DNA of 64,000 nt from CBDCVN01 sp965223045 (GTDB lineage Bacteria > Deinococcota > Deinococci > Deinococcales > Trueperaceae), in assembly GCA_965223045.1 (NCBI GenBank), contig CBDCVN010000013.1, positions 4,588,001-4,652,000 of the forward strand, given 5' to 3'. A program made the position numbers and the translations under genes. Under the pieces are notes generated by a model. The model was not told the DNA's origin. It did not search any database and worked only from the letters and a program-made list of their open reading frames with translations. Every line of letters starts with the position of its first letter. Within the stretch, counting starts at the first letter, position 1. Shown here piece by piece: positions 8,188 through 16,793 of this stretch.

Positions 8188-8355
8188 TGGATAACTGTCA
8201 AACACTAATTGATTATCTTAAATGTCATGAGGCAACAACTATTCCTCATCTCATTAAAGTTCTGGGTATTAGCGATAACGCCATTAGGCACCATATTAAT
8301 CGCCTCAAACTTGAGGGTTTCATAAAAACAGATCTCCAGATATCTCCACTTTAGG
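8188..8355 (+). pseudogene. Truncated helix-turn-helix regulator
   Basis: 55 codons from ATG 8188: LIDYLKCHEATTIPHLIKVLGISDNAIRHHINRLKLEGFI matches the winged-helix DNA-binding part of ArsR/DeoR-like regulators, and then it stops soon after (TDLQISPL). The wing and effector domain are missing. The stop lies in a short stretch (about 8331-8378) resembling both ends of the IS630 at 5829-7172. Codons at 8395-8607 may be remains of the C-terminal part but show no recognisable domain. It lies divergently from the rhodanese gene and may once have controlled it. Confidence 0.5.
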
Positions 8356-8631
8356 AAAAGATTTTTCTGGATTTCAAAGCCTGCACGCATAGACATGCAA
8401 TTCACAGCAAAAATTACGCTATCTAATCCACTTTGGTGTTGTACTTATAAAACAATGACTCATCCTCCTAAAAGGGCTAGTAACCCAGCAACCTTGCGTT
8501 TGACTTATTACCTTTATTCAAAAGGATGCAAACAAGATGCTAAACTAAGCTTAGCAAAACTTCTAGCAGTCAAGGTAACTATGAAAAAAGCTTGGTTTTT
8601 CAATTAGTACAGTAATTAAAAGGTTAAATTT

Positions 8632-9096
8632 ATGCAAAAGCAACTAACTATAGAACTCGTTCCACAAACAGCATGGTTTTCAAATGTTAGGTCAATGGTT
8701 TCAAAAACAGACTGGGACACTTTAAGAAAAGAGGCCTATAAAAAGGCAAATTATAAATGTGAGATTTGCTGTGGAGTTGGTAGTAAGCATCCTGTTGAGT
8801 GTCATGAGATTTGGCAATACGAAAATGATAACTATATTCAAAAATTAATGGGCTTAATTGCTTTATGTCCTAGTTGTCATGAGGTAAAGCATATAGGTCT
8901 TGCAACGGTACGTGGTAGACAAGATATTGCCAAAGGGCATCTTGCTAAGATAAATAATTGGTCACATGAGCAAGTAAATCAATATGTAGATAAGCAGTTT
9001 GAAAAATGGCAACAAAGAAGTAAGTACGAGTGGGAAATTGATTTGGATTGGTTAGGTAAAAAAGGAATTAAGTACAAAAGTGACAGGACAACCTAA
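8632..9096 (+). CDS. HNH-type nuclease-like protein
   Basis: 154 residues. Two zinc-binding Cys pairs frame an HNH-like core: CEIC (43-46), HPVECHEIWQYE (His 58), LIALCPSCHEVKH (Cys 79 and 82, His 83 and 87). This is the layout of small stand-alone HNH proteins of bacteria and phages, whose targets are mostly unknown. The C-terminal helix is charged. The last 17 bp overlap the start of purN, so the two are probably co-transcribed; a functional link is not evident. Confidence 0.75.
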   Translation: MQKQLTIELVPQTAWFSNVRSMVSKTDWDTLRKEAYKKANYKCEICCGVGSKHPVECHEIWQYENDNYIQKLMGLIALCPSCHEVKHIGLATVRGRQDIAKGHLAKINNWSHEQVNQYVDKQFEKWQQRSKYEWEIDLDWLGKKGIKYKSDRTT

Positions 9097-9709
9097 ACAT
9101 CTCTTAAGTCTTGGGTTTTTAGCTTCAGGTAGAGGGAGTAATATGCAAGCTGTTATTGATGCTTGTAAAGCTGGTCACCTGAAAGCTCAACCATGTGTAA
9201 TCATTAGCAATAATAGTCAATCACAAGCTTTGAAAAGAGCTAAGCATGAAGGGATTCCTCATTATCACTTGAGTGTTAAGACTCATGCTGAACTATTAGA
9301 TGATGAAATATGTGGTGTTTTGCTCAAGCACAAAACAGAGTTAGTAATTCTAGCAGGCTATATGAAAAAAATAGGTCCTAAAACCCTTAGAAAGTTTAAG
9401 GGTAAAATTATAAACATTCATCCAGCCTTGCTGCCTAAATTTGGCGGTAAAGGAATGTATGGCACAAATATACATAAGGCAGTTCTAGCAGCAGGAGAAA
9501 GTCAAACAGGTATAACCATTCATTTAGTAAATGAAGAGTATGATACTGGTCCTATAATAGATCAATGTAAAATACCAGTTGTTGAAGGTGACACTGTAGA
9601 ATCTCTGGCCAAACGTGTGCTTAATGAAGAGCATATCTTTCTGGTTGAAACTCTTGGAAAAATAGCTTCAGGCACTATTGTCCTATCAAAAATTCAAGCT
9701 AATGGATAA
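9080..9709 (+). CDS. purN: Phosphoribosylglycinamide formyltransferase
   Basis: 209 residues, the usual length. It transfers a formyl group from 10-formyltetrahydrofolate to GAR, the third step of IMP synthesis, in the cytoplasm. FLASGRGSNMQ (13-23) is the phosphate-binding loop. The catalytic triad is in place: Asn112 and His114 in IINIHPALLPKFGG, and Asp155 in EEYDTGPIIDQ. It overlaps the HNH gene at its start and is followed 11 bp later by lipA, so a three-gene unit is likely. No other purine gene is in the window. Confidence 0.95.
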   Translation: MTGQPKHLLSLGFLASGRGSNMQAVIDACKAGHLKAQPCVIISNNSQSQALKRAKHEGIPHYHLSVKTHAELLDDEICGVLLKHKTELVILAGYMKKIGPKTLRKFKGKIINIHPALLPKFGGKGMYGTNIHKAVLAAGESQTGITIHLVNEEYDTGPIIDQCKIPVVEGDTVESLAKRVLNEEHIFLVETLGKIASGTIVLSKIQANG

Positions 9710-9720
9710 TAAAGATATCT

Positions 9721-10668
9721 ATGATTGATTATAATGAAGTAAAAATCGTTAAAGATGGCATCAAGCATAATAATGCCAAGCCCCTGCGGGGTGACCATAA
9801 ACCGGAGTGGCTCAAGGTAAGATTGCCTACAGGCAAAAATTACCAAACAGTTAAGCAAACAGTTAGAGAAAATAGCTTGAGCACTGTTTGTGAAGAGGCT
9901 AAATGCCCTAATATAGGTGAGTGTTGGGATGCAGGCACTGCAACTATTATGCTTATGGGTTCAGTTTGCACAAGGGCTTGCAAGTTTTGTGCAGTAGACA
10001 CTGGCAACCCAAAAGGTAGACTAGATCCCGATGAACCACGCCTTGCTGCTAATGCTGTAAAGCTTATGGGCTTAAAATATGTAGTCCTAACCTCTGTAGA
10101 TCGTGATGATCTGCTAGATGGTGGTGCTAACCACTATGCCAAATGCATTTTGCAAATTAAAAAAGCTAACCCTGAAACTAGTGTTGAAGCACTTACCCCT
10201 GATTTTCAGGGTGATTTAAAAGCAGTAAAAACTGTGCTGGATACAGGCGTAAATGTTTATGCCCAAAACTTAGAAACTGTAGAACGATTAACTCATCCCG
10301 TCCGGGACTTCAGAGCAGGCTATGAGCAAACACTTAAAATTTTAAAATTTGCCAAAGAACATTGCCCTAGCATTATAACTAAAACTAGTTTGATGTTGGG
10401 CCTAGGTGAAACAGAAAAAGAAATTCTAGAGACAATGGTTGACTTGCGGGCTGCCCAAGTAGACATACTTACCCTTGGGCAATACTTGCGCCCTACTATT
10501 AACCATTTACCTGTTAAGCGCCATGTGCCCCCTAAAGACTTCGAAGAGTATCGTAATTGGGGGCTTAGCAAAGGTTTTTTAGAAGTTGTGGCAGGCCCTT
10601 TGGTACGCTCGAGCTATCGCGCTGAGCGAGCACTGCAAAAAAACAACGTTGACCTTATCAATAGCTAG
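9721..10668 (+). CDS. lipA: Lipoyl synthase
   Basis: 315-residue radical-SAM enzyme that inserts two sulfurs into protein-bound octanoyl groups of 2-oxoacid dehydrogenases and GcvH. Both [4Fe-4S] sites are visible: Cys57, Cys62, Cys68 (CEEAKCPNIGEC, auxiliary cluster) and Cys83, Cys87, Cys90 (CTRACKFC, SAM cluster). The C-terminal RSSYRAE holds the Ser that ligates the auxiliary cluster. It follows purN by 11 bp. lipB is not in the window. It ends 4 bp before the convergent gene at 10673. Confidence 0.96.
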   Translation: MIDYNEVKIVKDGIKHNNAKPLRGDHKPEWLKVRLPTGKNYQTVKQTVRENSLSTVCEEAKCPNIGECWDAGTATIMLMGSVCTRACKFCAVDTGNPKGRLDPDEPRLAANAVKLMGLKYVVLTSVDRDDLLDGGANHYAKCILQIKKANPETSVEALTPDFQGDLKAVKTVLDTGVNVYAQNLETVERLTHPVRDFRAGYEQTLKILKFAKEHCPSIITKTSLMLGLGETEKEILETMVDLRAAQVDILTLGQYLRPTINHLPVKRHVPPKDFEEYRNWGLSKGFLEVVAGPLVRSSYRAERALQKNNVDLINS

Positions 10669-10672
10669 CAAT

Positions 10673-11254
10673 TTACATTTCTTTTGTTTTCACCCTACTG
10701 CGCTTTGGCTTTGGCTCTATTACTACTTCAGGAAGCTCTGCTAACTTAACTTCCTCTGCTATAAGACAAGCATTCTGTACATCAAGTTGACAAATTATCT
10801 CAACGCTTTCACCTTCATCAAGATCCTTACAAAAATCAAGCACCTCATCTGTAGCTTTAAGAACTAGTTTGAAGCTTTTCTTTAATTTTCCTTGTTCATT
10901 TGGATATATTTCTACAACCAAAACTCCATGCCTATCTCCTATATCAACAAGTCTCCCTACTATTGCACCTAGTTCTTCAAAATCTTCACTTTCGCTGGTT
11001 GGAAAAGCAAATGTTAACGCTGTGCCTTTGGTAAGATTACCTTGTTTGTCAGTACGTGGCCACAGGCCTACATTATACCAGCCAAGATCAAGTTTCTCTC
11101 TAGCCAAGTCATATCTGGCCTTTTTATAGGCATATACAGGAACAGCTTTACCTCTATTAATAAAGCGTACATTGAGTATATTATTCTCTTCTGGGTCAGA
11201 AGGAAGGCTAATAATTTTGGCTTTAGTTCTAAGATAAGCTCGATAGTAATCCAT
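10673..11254 (-). CDS. Conserved-looking protein of unknown function
   Basis: 193 residues, not recognised. No signal peptide or membrane segment. The middle is beta-rich and acidic (GAIVGRLVDIGDRHGVLVVEIYP, about 97-119), reminiscent of an OB-like or RNA/DNA-binding fold but without a clear motif. The C-terminal tail is basic (EPKPKRSRVKTKEM). It is convergent with lipA and stands alone, about 190 bp from the divergent gene at 11443. Cytoplasmic nucleic-acid binding is a weak guess. Confidence 0.6.
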   Translation of the reverse strand: MDYYRAYLRTKAKIISLPSDPEENNILNVRFINRGKAVPVYAYKKARYDLAREKLDLGWYNVGLWPRTDKQGNLTKGTALTFAFPTSESEDFEELGAIVGRLVDIGDRHGVLVVEIYPNEQGKLKKSFKLVLKATDEVLDFCKDLDEGESVEIICQLDVQNACLIAEEVKLAELPEVVIEPKPKRSRVKTKEM

Positions 11255-11442
11255 TAGGTAAGTATAACAAGGTAGGCGCTTATATGTTATTTAATGAAAG
11301 GTTAATAGTTAAAATATAATACTTTCCACATTACCAGAAGTGATTATAAAGTTTTTTAACCAGACCACAATAACATTAAAATTTGGGATTTATATATTAT
11401 CTAGGTATAATTTATTGTAGTTTAGTGTGAAGGAGTTTGAGC

Positions 11443-11829
11443 ATGAGCATAAGGGTAGTACTGAGTTCAGATGAAATCCTTAGGGGGTTAAAGCACTATA
11501 AGCGGATTGCCAAGCAAGACATATTGCGTGCAGAGGGGGATAATAATTCTACACATATACATGAACATGCCCAAGCAAGGCGGCAAATGTATGACCAACT
11601 TGCTGAAGTTGCTTCAGAAGCAAAGCCTAGTGATGTAGTTCAAGTAGCACTCGAGCAGTACAAAAAACTTCCTTTTGTTAAAGGTACTTCTGAAGAAGAG
11701 TATAATGATATTAAAGGAAAAGAAAGCGCACTTGAAAACTTCTTCTCGATGATTAACTTAGAGCCCAAGGTGCGCCGAGAAACCCGCAGTCAACGTCCAA
11801 GTCTAAAAAGTCTTCAAAAAGCAGTATAA
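11443..11829 (+). CDS. Small helical protein of unknown function
   Basis: 128 residues from ATG 11443. GAAGGAG at 11429-11435 is correctly spaced for this ATG, so I prefer it to the in-frame TTG at 11437. Mostly helical and charged, with His-rich HIHEHAQARRQMY in the middle and a basic C-terminus (RRETRSQRPSLKSLQK). No family recognised, no membrane segment. Its last 16 bp overlap the 3' end of convergent ribF. Confidence 0.6.
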   Translation: MSIRVVLSSDEILRGLKHYKRIAKQDILRAEGDNNSTHIHEHAQARRQMYDQLAEVASEAKPSDVVQVALEQYKKLPFVKGTSEEEYNDIKGKESALENFFSMINLEPKVRRETRSQRPSLKSLQKAV

Positions 11830-12707
11830 TAAGCCTTTGCTTGCAGTGCATCCTCAGAAAGCTGTTTTTTTAGTTCATCAAGGCTTGAAAATTTTATCTG
11901 TGAACGTAGGAAATGCTTAAAATAAACTACGATATCCTCGTTATATAATTCATATGAAAAGTCAAAGAGGTGTACCTCTAAAGCAGGAGGGGCCTCAGGA
12001 AAACTAGGGCGTGGTCCCACATTAGCCATACCCCAAAAGATACCTTTGGAGGTCTCTGCTTTTACTACAAAAACCCCATAGGGAAGCAATTTTTGTTTGG
12101 ACAAACTTATATTAGCGGTGGGGAAGCCAATGGTCCTGCCACGCTTTTCTCCTTGGATGACCCTGCCTATAGCAAGGTATTCATAGCCTAGAAAACTCTT
12201 TGCCTCCTCTAAATTGGCTTCCTTTAGGAGCATACGTATATATGAGGACTTAATGTTAGTGCCTTTTAACTTTTTCATGCCAAAGATCTCGAGCCTAGTA
12301 GACATACGCGAAAGGTCATCTACCCCTCCTAAACGTCTATGGCCAAAACGAAAATCTTCGCCTACAACTATGTGACTAGGATTTAAAGATGCTAGCTGCT
12401 TCAAAAAAACACTCTTGTCCGTCTTTGCATATTCAAAATCAAAAGGAATCATCACCACACAATCAGGCTTAAAAGCCTCAAATAACTTTATTTTTTCCTC
12501 ATAACTACTTAAAAAACAGTCTCCCTGCAAAAAAACCTTAGCAGGAGGTTGAAAAGAAATAATCACACTAACTTGCTTTTGCTTAACAGCTAATTCTTGC
12601 ATACGCTCAAGGAGCATCCTATGTCCTAAGTGAACTCCATCAAATGTACCAAGGCAAATTATTGATGGGGTTACTTTAAGATTATTAGGGCTATCTGTAA
12701 TTATCAT
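11814..12707 (-). CDS. ribF: Bifunctional riboflavin kinase / FMN adenylyltransferase
   Basis: 297 residues, near the family norm. It makes FMN from riboflavin and then FAD. The N-terminal adenylyltransferase domain shows the nucleotidyl signature LGTFDGVHLGHR (19-30) and VVGEDFRFGHRRLGG. The C-terminal kinase domain has GRTIGFPTANI, then PYGVFVV and WGMANVGPRPSF. The motifs are complete. No FMN riboswitch is evident in the 274 bp upstream. The 3' end overlaps the convergent gene at 11443. Confidence 0.95.
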   Translation of the reverse strand: MIITDSPNNLKVTPSIICLGTFDGVHLGHRMLLERMQELAVKQKQVSVIISFQPPAKVFLQGDCFLSSYEEKIKLFEAFKPDCVVMIPFDFEYAKTDKSVFLKQLASLNPSHIVVGEDFRFGHRRLGGVDDLSRMSTRLEIFGMKKLKGTNIKSSYIRMLLKEANLEEAKSFLGYEYLAIGRVIQGEKRGRTIGFPTANISLSKQKLLPYGVFVVKAETSKGIFWGMANVGPRPSFPEAPPALEVHLFDFSYELYNEDIVVYFKHFLRSQIKFSSLDELKKQLSEDALQAKAYYTAF

Positions 12708-12846
12708 AATCTTGGTTCGCTTAAAGGTATTTTCAATTGAAAATTGCTATAGAGGCTGTTAGATGTACAAATTGACATATCTAATTATTCTCCACATTAT
12801 CCAAAATTAGTGGATAAAGGTACCTGTCATAAAACACGTGGTGGAA

Positions 12847-12866
12847 GGGTTCAAGTTTTTGAACCC
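12847..12866. terminator. Perfect hairpin between the arrestin-like gene and ribF
   Basis: GGGTTCAA-GTTT-TTGAACCC, an 8-bp perfect stem with a 4-base loop, about 115 bp after the stop of the arrestin-like gene and 140 bp before ribF. There is no clear U-run on either strand, so it may be a terminator of the upstream unit or a regulatory stem in the ribF leader. Confidence 0.4.
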
Positions 12867-12981
12867 CTACAATTGATGCCAAAACAACCTTAGCGGGGAT
12901 CTTAAGGATTTGAAAATGCATTTGAATTTCTTCTAAATTTTTGGACGAACCAAGAAACCATACTTAGATGAAACAACCTCT

Positions 12982-14019
12982 TTAACTATTTCTACTTTCA
13001 TTTTTCCATGGCTGTACTGTTATAGGATAAGATCTTATCCAATTTGGCCACCCCTTAGCATCAACTATCACTACTGTTTCCCAAAAAAGTTTATTATCTG
13101 CAGCCATAAAAGTATAAGCAGCATCTTCTGGAATATCAACTTCTAATTTGGCGTTCACTTCTTCACCTGCTTCAAAATGGCTATTTTCAAGTAGAGTCTG
13201 TTCTTGGTCGTAAAGTTTATAAGTGTGAGTAGTTTGGTTGGTACCACTACCACTAATCACTTGTTCCTTACCTCTTAAATTGCAAGCTATATGTTTAAGG
13301 TCAATAGTAGCTTTAGGTGTAAAGGTAACTTGGCAGTTTAATGTTTCACCAGGTACAAGTTTATAATCATCTAATACTACCTTTACTTCACCTAGCTTGT
13401 TACGAGCTAAAAAATTCCGTAAGCTTCGATAAGTCAAAAAACTACTAACACCAAAAAAAGCCCAACCTAACAATATTAAGAAAAACGTTGCGTCTGCAAC
13501 AAATGTTACAATAATCCATAACAAGCTGAAAATTAGAAAAACGATTGAAAAAATTCCGCCACAACCACTTGCAGATTTATGCTTGGATTTGCCATCAGGG
13601 CTATAACTAGGACCTAAAGTTACCTCTTTACCTACTGCAGGCAAGAGCAAAAACTCTTCTTCTTTCTTAGGGTCAAAAGGACCCCTTGCGTCTACTCGAG
13701 CACTGAGATACCAATCTACATTAAGATAGTGCCCTCGATAAGTAAGTGGCCCATTAGGTGCAGGAAAACTAAAGGAGAAACTATATTCCTTACCTTCCTC
13801 AAGTTCATCACCACTTACATACTCAACTATTTCATTTTCATTAACACTACTTTTAGCAACATTGCCTCGTCCATGCGTGCGCCATTGCCATGTTATATGT
13901 ACTCCACGACATACTGTAGATTTATTAACTATAATGTTTACAGTACCGTTTACACCCTCACCAACTGTAAAGATACGGTCACTTTTGTCAAAATTAATTT
14001 GAATATCACACCTTGACAC
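12982..14019 (-). CDS. Arrestin-like (Spo0M-type) membrane protein
   Basis: 345 residues. The N-terminal ~130 residues form an arrestin-like beta-sandwich (VGEGVNGTVNIIV, GVHITWQWRTHGRG, YSFSFSFPAPNGPLTYRGHYLNVDWYLSARVD). Two membrane segments follow (about 155-175 and 177-197) and then a second beta domain (about 210-340: GETLNCQVTFTP, ADNKLFWETVVIVDA). This resembles prokaryotic arrestin-like or Spo0M proteins but is split by a membrane hairpin, so both sandwiches would face the cytoplasm. It overlaps the upstream P-loop ATPase by 14 bp, suggesting the two act together. Role unknown. Confidence 0.65.
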   Translation of the reverse strand: MSRCDIQINFDKSDRIFTVGEGVNGTVNIIVNKSTVCRGVHITWQWRTHGRGNVAKSSVNENEIVEYVSGDELEEGKEYSFSFSFPAPNGPLTYRGHYLNVDWYLSARVDARGPFDPKKEEEFLLLPAVGKEVTLGPSYSPDGKSKHKSASGCGGIFSIVFLIFSLLWIIVTFVADATFFLILLGWAFFGVSSFLTYRSLRNFLARNKLGEVKVVLDDYKLVPGETLNCQVTFTPKATIDLKHIACNLRGKEQVISGSGTNQTTHTYKLYDQEQTLLENSHFEAGEEVNAKLEVDIPEDAAYTFMAADNKLFWETVVIVDAKGWPNWIRSYPITVQPWKNESRNS

Positions 14020-14626
14020 AACCTATCTCCTCCAAATCCTGAAAAATTTCATAAAGATAATTCTCAATGCTACGAATATTATCATCAAAACGATTAATAA
14101 GACTTTTAATAGCTAAGCTGTCAAAGTAAGGTATAGTTCCTTCAGAGCGACGAGCATACTCGAGCCTAAGCCTAATAATTTTGGCTAACTTTGCTTCACT
14201 CAATCCCTCCAAAGAAATGCTTTCGTAGTCAAGCCCTGCTTTTACAAATTCCCTGCTATGATCTTGATGTGTGCCCACAACAAAAGTAGCCTTCCTTCGC
14301 CAAATTTTCATACGTTCCCTAGGCTTAAACCTTTGCGCTTCATCTAAGAAAAGTAGATCAGAGTTAGTTACTTTGGGCTTAGGACCATTTTCAGGGTAGT
14401 GGATATAAGGTGCATCTGGAAAGTACTTTTGCAAAGCCAAAAGGTGTGTTGTCTTACCTCGGCCTTTTTTTGCTATAAACTGCAAGGCAAAACAAGAAGA
14501 GTTCAATTTTTTAGTAAAGACTTCTGCTTCAACAACAGCTAGATTAGCTCTTTCTTGATGAGTTAGTTCTCCAAAGGGATTAAAGCGTAAATTGAGGTGC
14601 GCAAAAGGAAGAGAAGGAACAATCAT
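14006..14626 (-). CDS. P-loop ATPase of ExeA/TniB-like type
   Basis: 206 residues. Walker A is AKKGRGKTT (52-60), Walker B is LLFLDEAQ (91-98), and VVGTHQDH provides a sensor-1-like segment. The opening RFNPFGELTHQERA resembles AAA proteins of the ExeA/TniB/AAA_22 group. It lacks a large C-terminal domain. Its stop overlaps the start of the arrestin-like membrane protein by 14 bp, so translation is probably coupled. It is divergent from ferritin with a 197-bp shared upstream region. The pair might use ATP binding to arrange the arrestin-like membrane protein, which is inference from position only. Confidence 0.7.
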   Translation of the reverse strand: MIVPSLPFAHLNLRFNPFGELTHQERANLAVVEAEVFTKKLNSSCFALQFIAKKGRGKTTHLLALQKYFPDAPYIHYPENGPKPKVTNSDLLFLDEAQRFKPRERMKIWRRKATFVVGTHQDHSREFVKAGLDYESISLEGLSEAKLAKIIRLRLEYARRSEGTIPYFDSLAIKSLINRFDDNIRSIENYLYEIFQDLEEIGCVKV

Positions 14627-14823
14627 AATATTTAGATATATTTTTCCATACGCTGGTGTGGAATATTTACTTCTACAAACTCATTTCTAATTGATAAGTT
14701 CTTAGCTCACACTCTTGCTCGAATTCTTTAGAGTCATACTTGATGAACTGGAAATTCATAGCAATCTAATAATTGTATAATGCTTGGTAGTGAAAACTTT
14801 TTCTAAGCAAAAAGGAGCTTAAT

Positions 14824-15333
14824 ATGTTAAAAAACCCATTAGCACAGTCATTAAATAGTCAAATTGCCTCAGAGTTTTCTGCCAGTAACCACTATCTAGC
14901 CATAGCAACCTACTTTGCTAAACAAAGTTTAGATGAGTGGGCTACTTTTTTCTTTCGACAAGCTGAAGAAGAACGTATGCATGGCATGAAAATCTTAAAT
15001 TTTCTTATTGACAATGATGCTGAAGTTCACCTACCTGCTATTGCAGAAGCTCGAGTAGATTTTGCAGATACCTTAACAGCTGTTTCTAGTGCGCTCGAGT
15101 CCGAGCAAAGAGTCAGTCAGCAATTCGACGAAATGGCTATTATAGCCAATGAAAGCAAGGATTACAGGGGTCTACAGTTTTTACAATGGTTTATTAATGA
15201 ACAAGTCGAAGAAGAAGCCACAATGGGTAAACTAGTCGATCTTATCAAAAGTGGTATAAATCTTTTTCAGGCGCAACAATACTTACCCACTCCTCATGCT
15301 GTTAGTGAAGGCAGTGAAAACGGAGCAGTCTAA
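14824..15333 (+). CDS. Ferritin
   Basis: 169 residues. Ferroxidase-site residues are placed as in bacterial non-haem ferritins: Glu17 in ASEFSASNHYLAIA, then FFFRQAEEERMHGMKIL (Glu50 and His53), and NEQVEEEATMGKL later. It stores iron as a 24-mer in the cytoplasm and limits Fenton chemistry. AAAGGAG lies upstream. It is a single gene, divergent from the P-loop ATPase. A Fur-family regulator occurs at 60.3 kb but I see no clear operator here. Confidence 0.93.
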   Translation: MLKNPLAQSLNSQIASEFSASNHYLAIATYFAKQSLDEWATFFFRQAEEERMHGMKILNFLIDNDAEVHLPAIAEARVDFADTLTAVSSALESEQRVSQQFDEMAIIANESKDYRGLQFLQWFINEQVEEEATMGKLVDLIKSGINLFQAQQYLPTPHAVSEGSENGAV

Positions 15334-15540
15334 CAACATTTACCTTGCAAAAGCATCAGCTTTATTTGCCCTAATGCTACTTTGTCTAATCACAAAATGG
15401 TAATTGAATGAGAAGTCACAATTTTAATCCATCTATCTTTTATAGTCTTTTGGGTAAGGCATCATCACGATTTTAACCTACTTATGTGGTCACTTTTATA
15501 AAGCTTGGCAAAAGGTTAATTTTGATGCTAAAGTAGCAGG

Positions 15541-15564
15541 TTGTTGCTTTGTTATTAGCAGCAA
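15541..15564 (+). promoter_or_regulatory. Stem-loop in the rpsF leader
   Basis: TTGTTGCT / AGCAGCAA can pair (one G-U) across an 8-base loop, 31 bp before rpsF. Leaders of rpsF operons often bind S6:S18 for feedback control. The usual bulged CCG element is not clear here, so this is only a candidate site. Confidence 0.3.
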
Positions 15565-15595
15565 AACAAGCTTAAAAGCAGGAAATGAGGTAGGA

Positions 15596-15934
15596 ATGCC
15601 GAATTATGACCTTAATGTCATTTTGGAGTCCAATTTAAGTGAAGCACAGATAAATGCTGAAAAAGAAGCAATAAATACACAAGTAGAACGATATGAAGGT
15701 GAAATCTCAAATCTTGATGAGTGGGGGAAAACTCGCCTTGCTTATCCTATTAATAAACAGCTTGATGGATACTATTTAATTTATTCAGTACAGCTAAACA
15801 ACAATGAAGCTCCTAAAGCCATAGAAAACGCTCTACGTTTACGTGATAATGTTATGCGAGTTCTTGTAGTTCGCGAAAGACCAGAATGGAACACTTTAAA
15901 GAAACCTAAAAAGTCTGAAGAAATAGCTGCTTAG
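15596..15934 (+). CDS. rpsF: 30S ribosomal protein S6
   Basis: 112 residues. S6 fold: NYDLNVILESNLSEAQINAEKEAI at the N-terminus, WGKTRLAYPINKQLDGYYLIYSVQ (about 43-66) and DNVMRVLVVRERPEW near the end. It binds 16S rRNA as a heterodimer with S18, which is encoded two genes downstream. First gene of rpsF-ssb-rpsR-rplI, 13 bp before ssb. ATGAGG supplies the ribosome site. Confidence 0.96.
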   Translation: MPNYDLNVILESNLSEAQINAEKEAINTQVERYEGEISNLDEWGKTRLAYPINKQLDGYYLIYSVQLNNNEAPKAIENALRLRDNVMRVLVVRERPEWNTLKKPKKSEEIAA

Positions 15935-15947
15935 AAAGGTAACTTAA

Positions 15948-16793
15948 ATGGCTCGAGGATTAAACAATGTTTATTTAATTGGTTGTGTAGCTAAACCACC
16001 AGAACTAAAATACACTCCTAGTGGCTTGGCCATCTTGGATATTCAAGTTGCTGGTAATGACAACATTATTGGTAATGATGGCCAACCTCGCAACATAGCT
16101 TGGTATCACAGAGTCTCTGTATTTGATAAGCAAGCTGAATATTTAAACGATCAACTTAAGCAAGGTAGTGCTGTCTTTGTAAATGGACGCCTAAACTATC
16201 GCTCTTGGGAAGACCAACAAGGCACAAAGCGTAGTGCATTAGATGTTACTGCTATTCGCTTAGTGCCTCTAACCTATGGCACACGTACAGAAGAAAATGC
16301 CACTGTCTTAGATTCTTTAAATCAGCCTCGGCTTAATGATGCTCTTAATCAAGTAATTATTATTGGTAATCTAACAAGAGATGCTGAGCTGCGCTACACT
16401 CCTAATGGTTATGCTGTAACACGTTTTGGTGTAGCAGTAAATGAGCAATACCGTGATCGTAGTGGTCAGAGCCAAGAAAGTTTTCATTATGTTAACATTC
16501 AAACTTGGCGAGAGCTAGCTGAGTCTTGTGGGGAGCTTAAAAAGGGTGACCCTGTAACTGTTATAGGTAGGCTAGTTAATGATTCTTGGCAGGATCAAGA
16601 TGGTAATAAACGCTATGAAACACGTTTAGAAGGCACGCGTGTAGAGATTTTAACTCGTGGTCCTAGCGGCGGTGGAGCTACGACCCAAGACACTTCTTCT
16701 AAAGAGGAAGTGCAAAATGACCAAACGAGTCAGTCAAGTAACTCTCTTGACATAGATGAAGAATTTCCACCAGAAGAGGATTTACCCTTTTAA
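15948..16793 (+). CDS. ssb: Single-stranded DNA-binding protein with two OB folds
   Basis: 281 residues, about twice the usual SSB. Two OB folds in one chain: the first about 1-105 (NNVYLIGCVAKPPELKYTPSGLAILDIQVA), the second about 118-220 (NQVIIIGNLTRDAELRYTPNGYAVTRFGVAVN). A disordered acidic tail ends EEFPPEEDLPF, the partner-binding tip. Such duplicated SSBs work as homodimers and are characteristic of Deinococcus-Thermus, which is the main taxonomic clue of the window. The stop codon directly abuts the rpsR ATG. Confidence 0.97.
   Translation: MARGLNNVYLIGCVAKPPELKYTPSGLAILDIQVAGNDNIIGNDGQPRNIAWYHRVSVFDKQAEYLNDQLKQGSAVFVNGRLNYRSWEDQQGTKRSALDVTAIRLVPLTYGTRTEENATVLDSLNQPRLNDALNQVIIIGNLTRDAELRYTPNGYAVTRFGVAVNEQYRDRSGQSQESFHYVNIQTWRELAESCGELKKGDPVTVIGRLVNDSWQDQDGNKRYETRLEGTRVEILTRGPSGGGATTQDTSSKEEVQNDQTSQSSNSLDIDEEFPPEEDLPF

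Noticed and set aside
8395..8607. 70-codon + frame after the truncated regulator
   Set aside because: No ribosome site and no recognisable domain; more likely decayed remains of the regulator. Not listed as a gene.
12708..12981. FMN riboswitch upstream of ribF
   Set aside because: None of the conserved RFN segments (such as GGGGCAGGG or AGTCCG-like cores) is present; only a simple hairpin.
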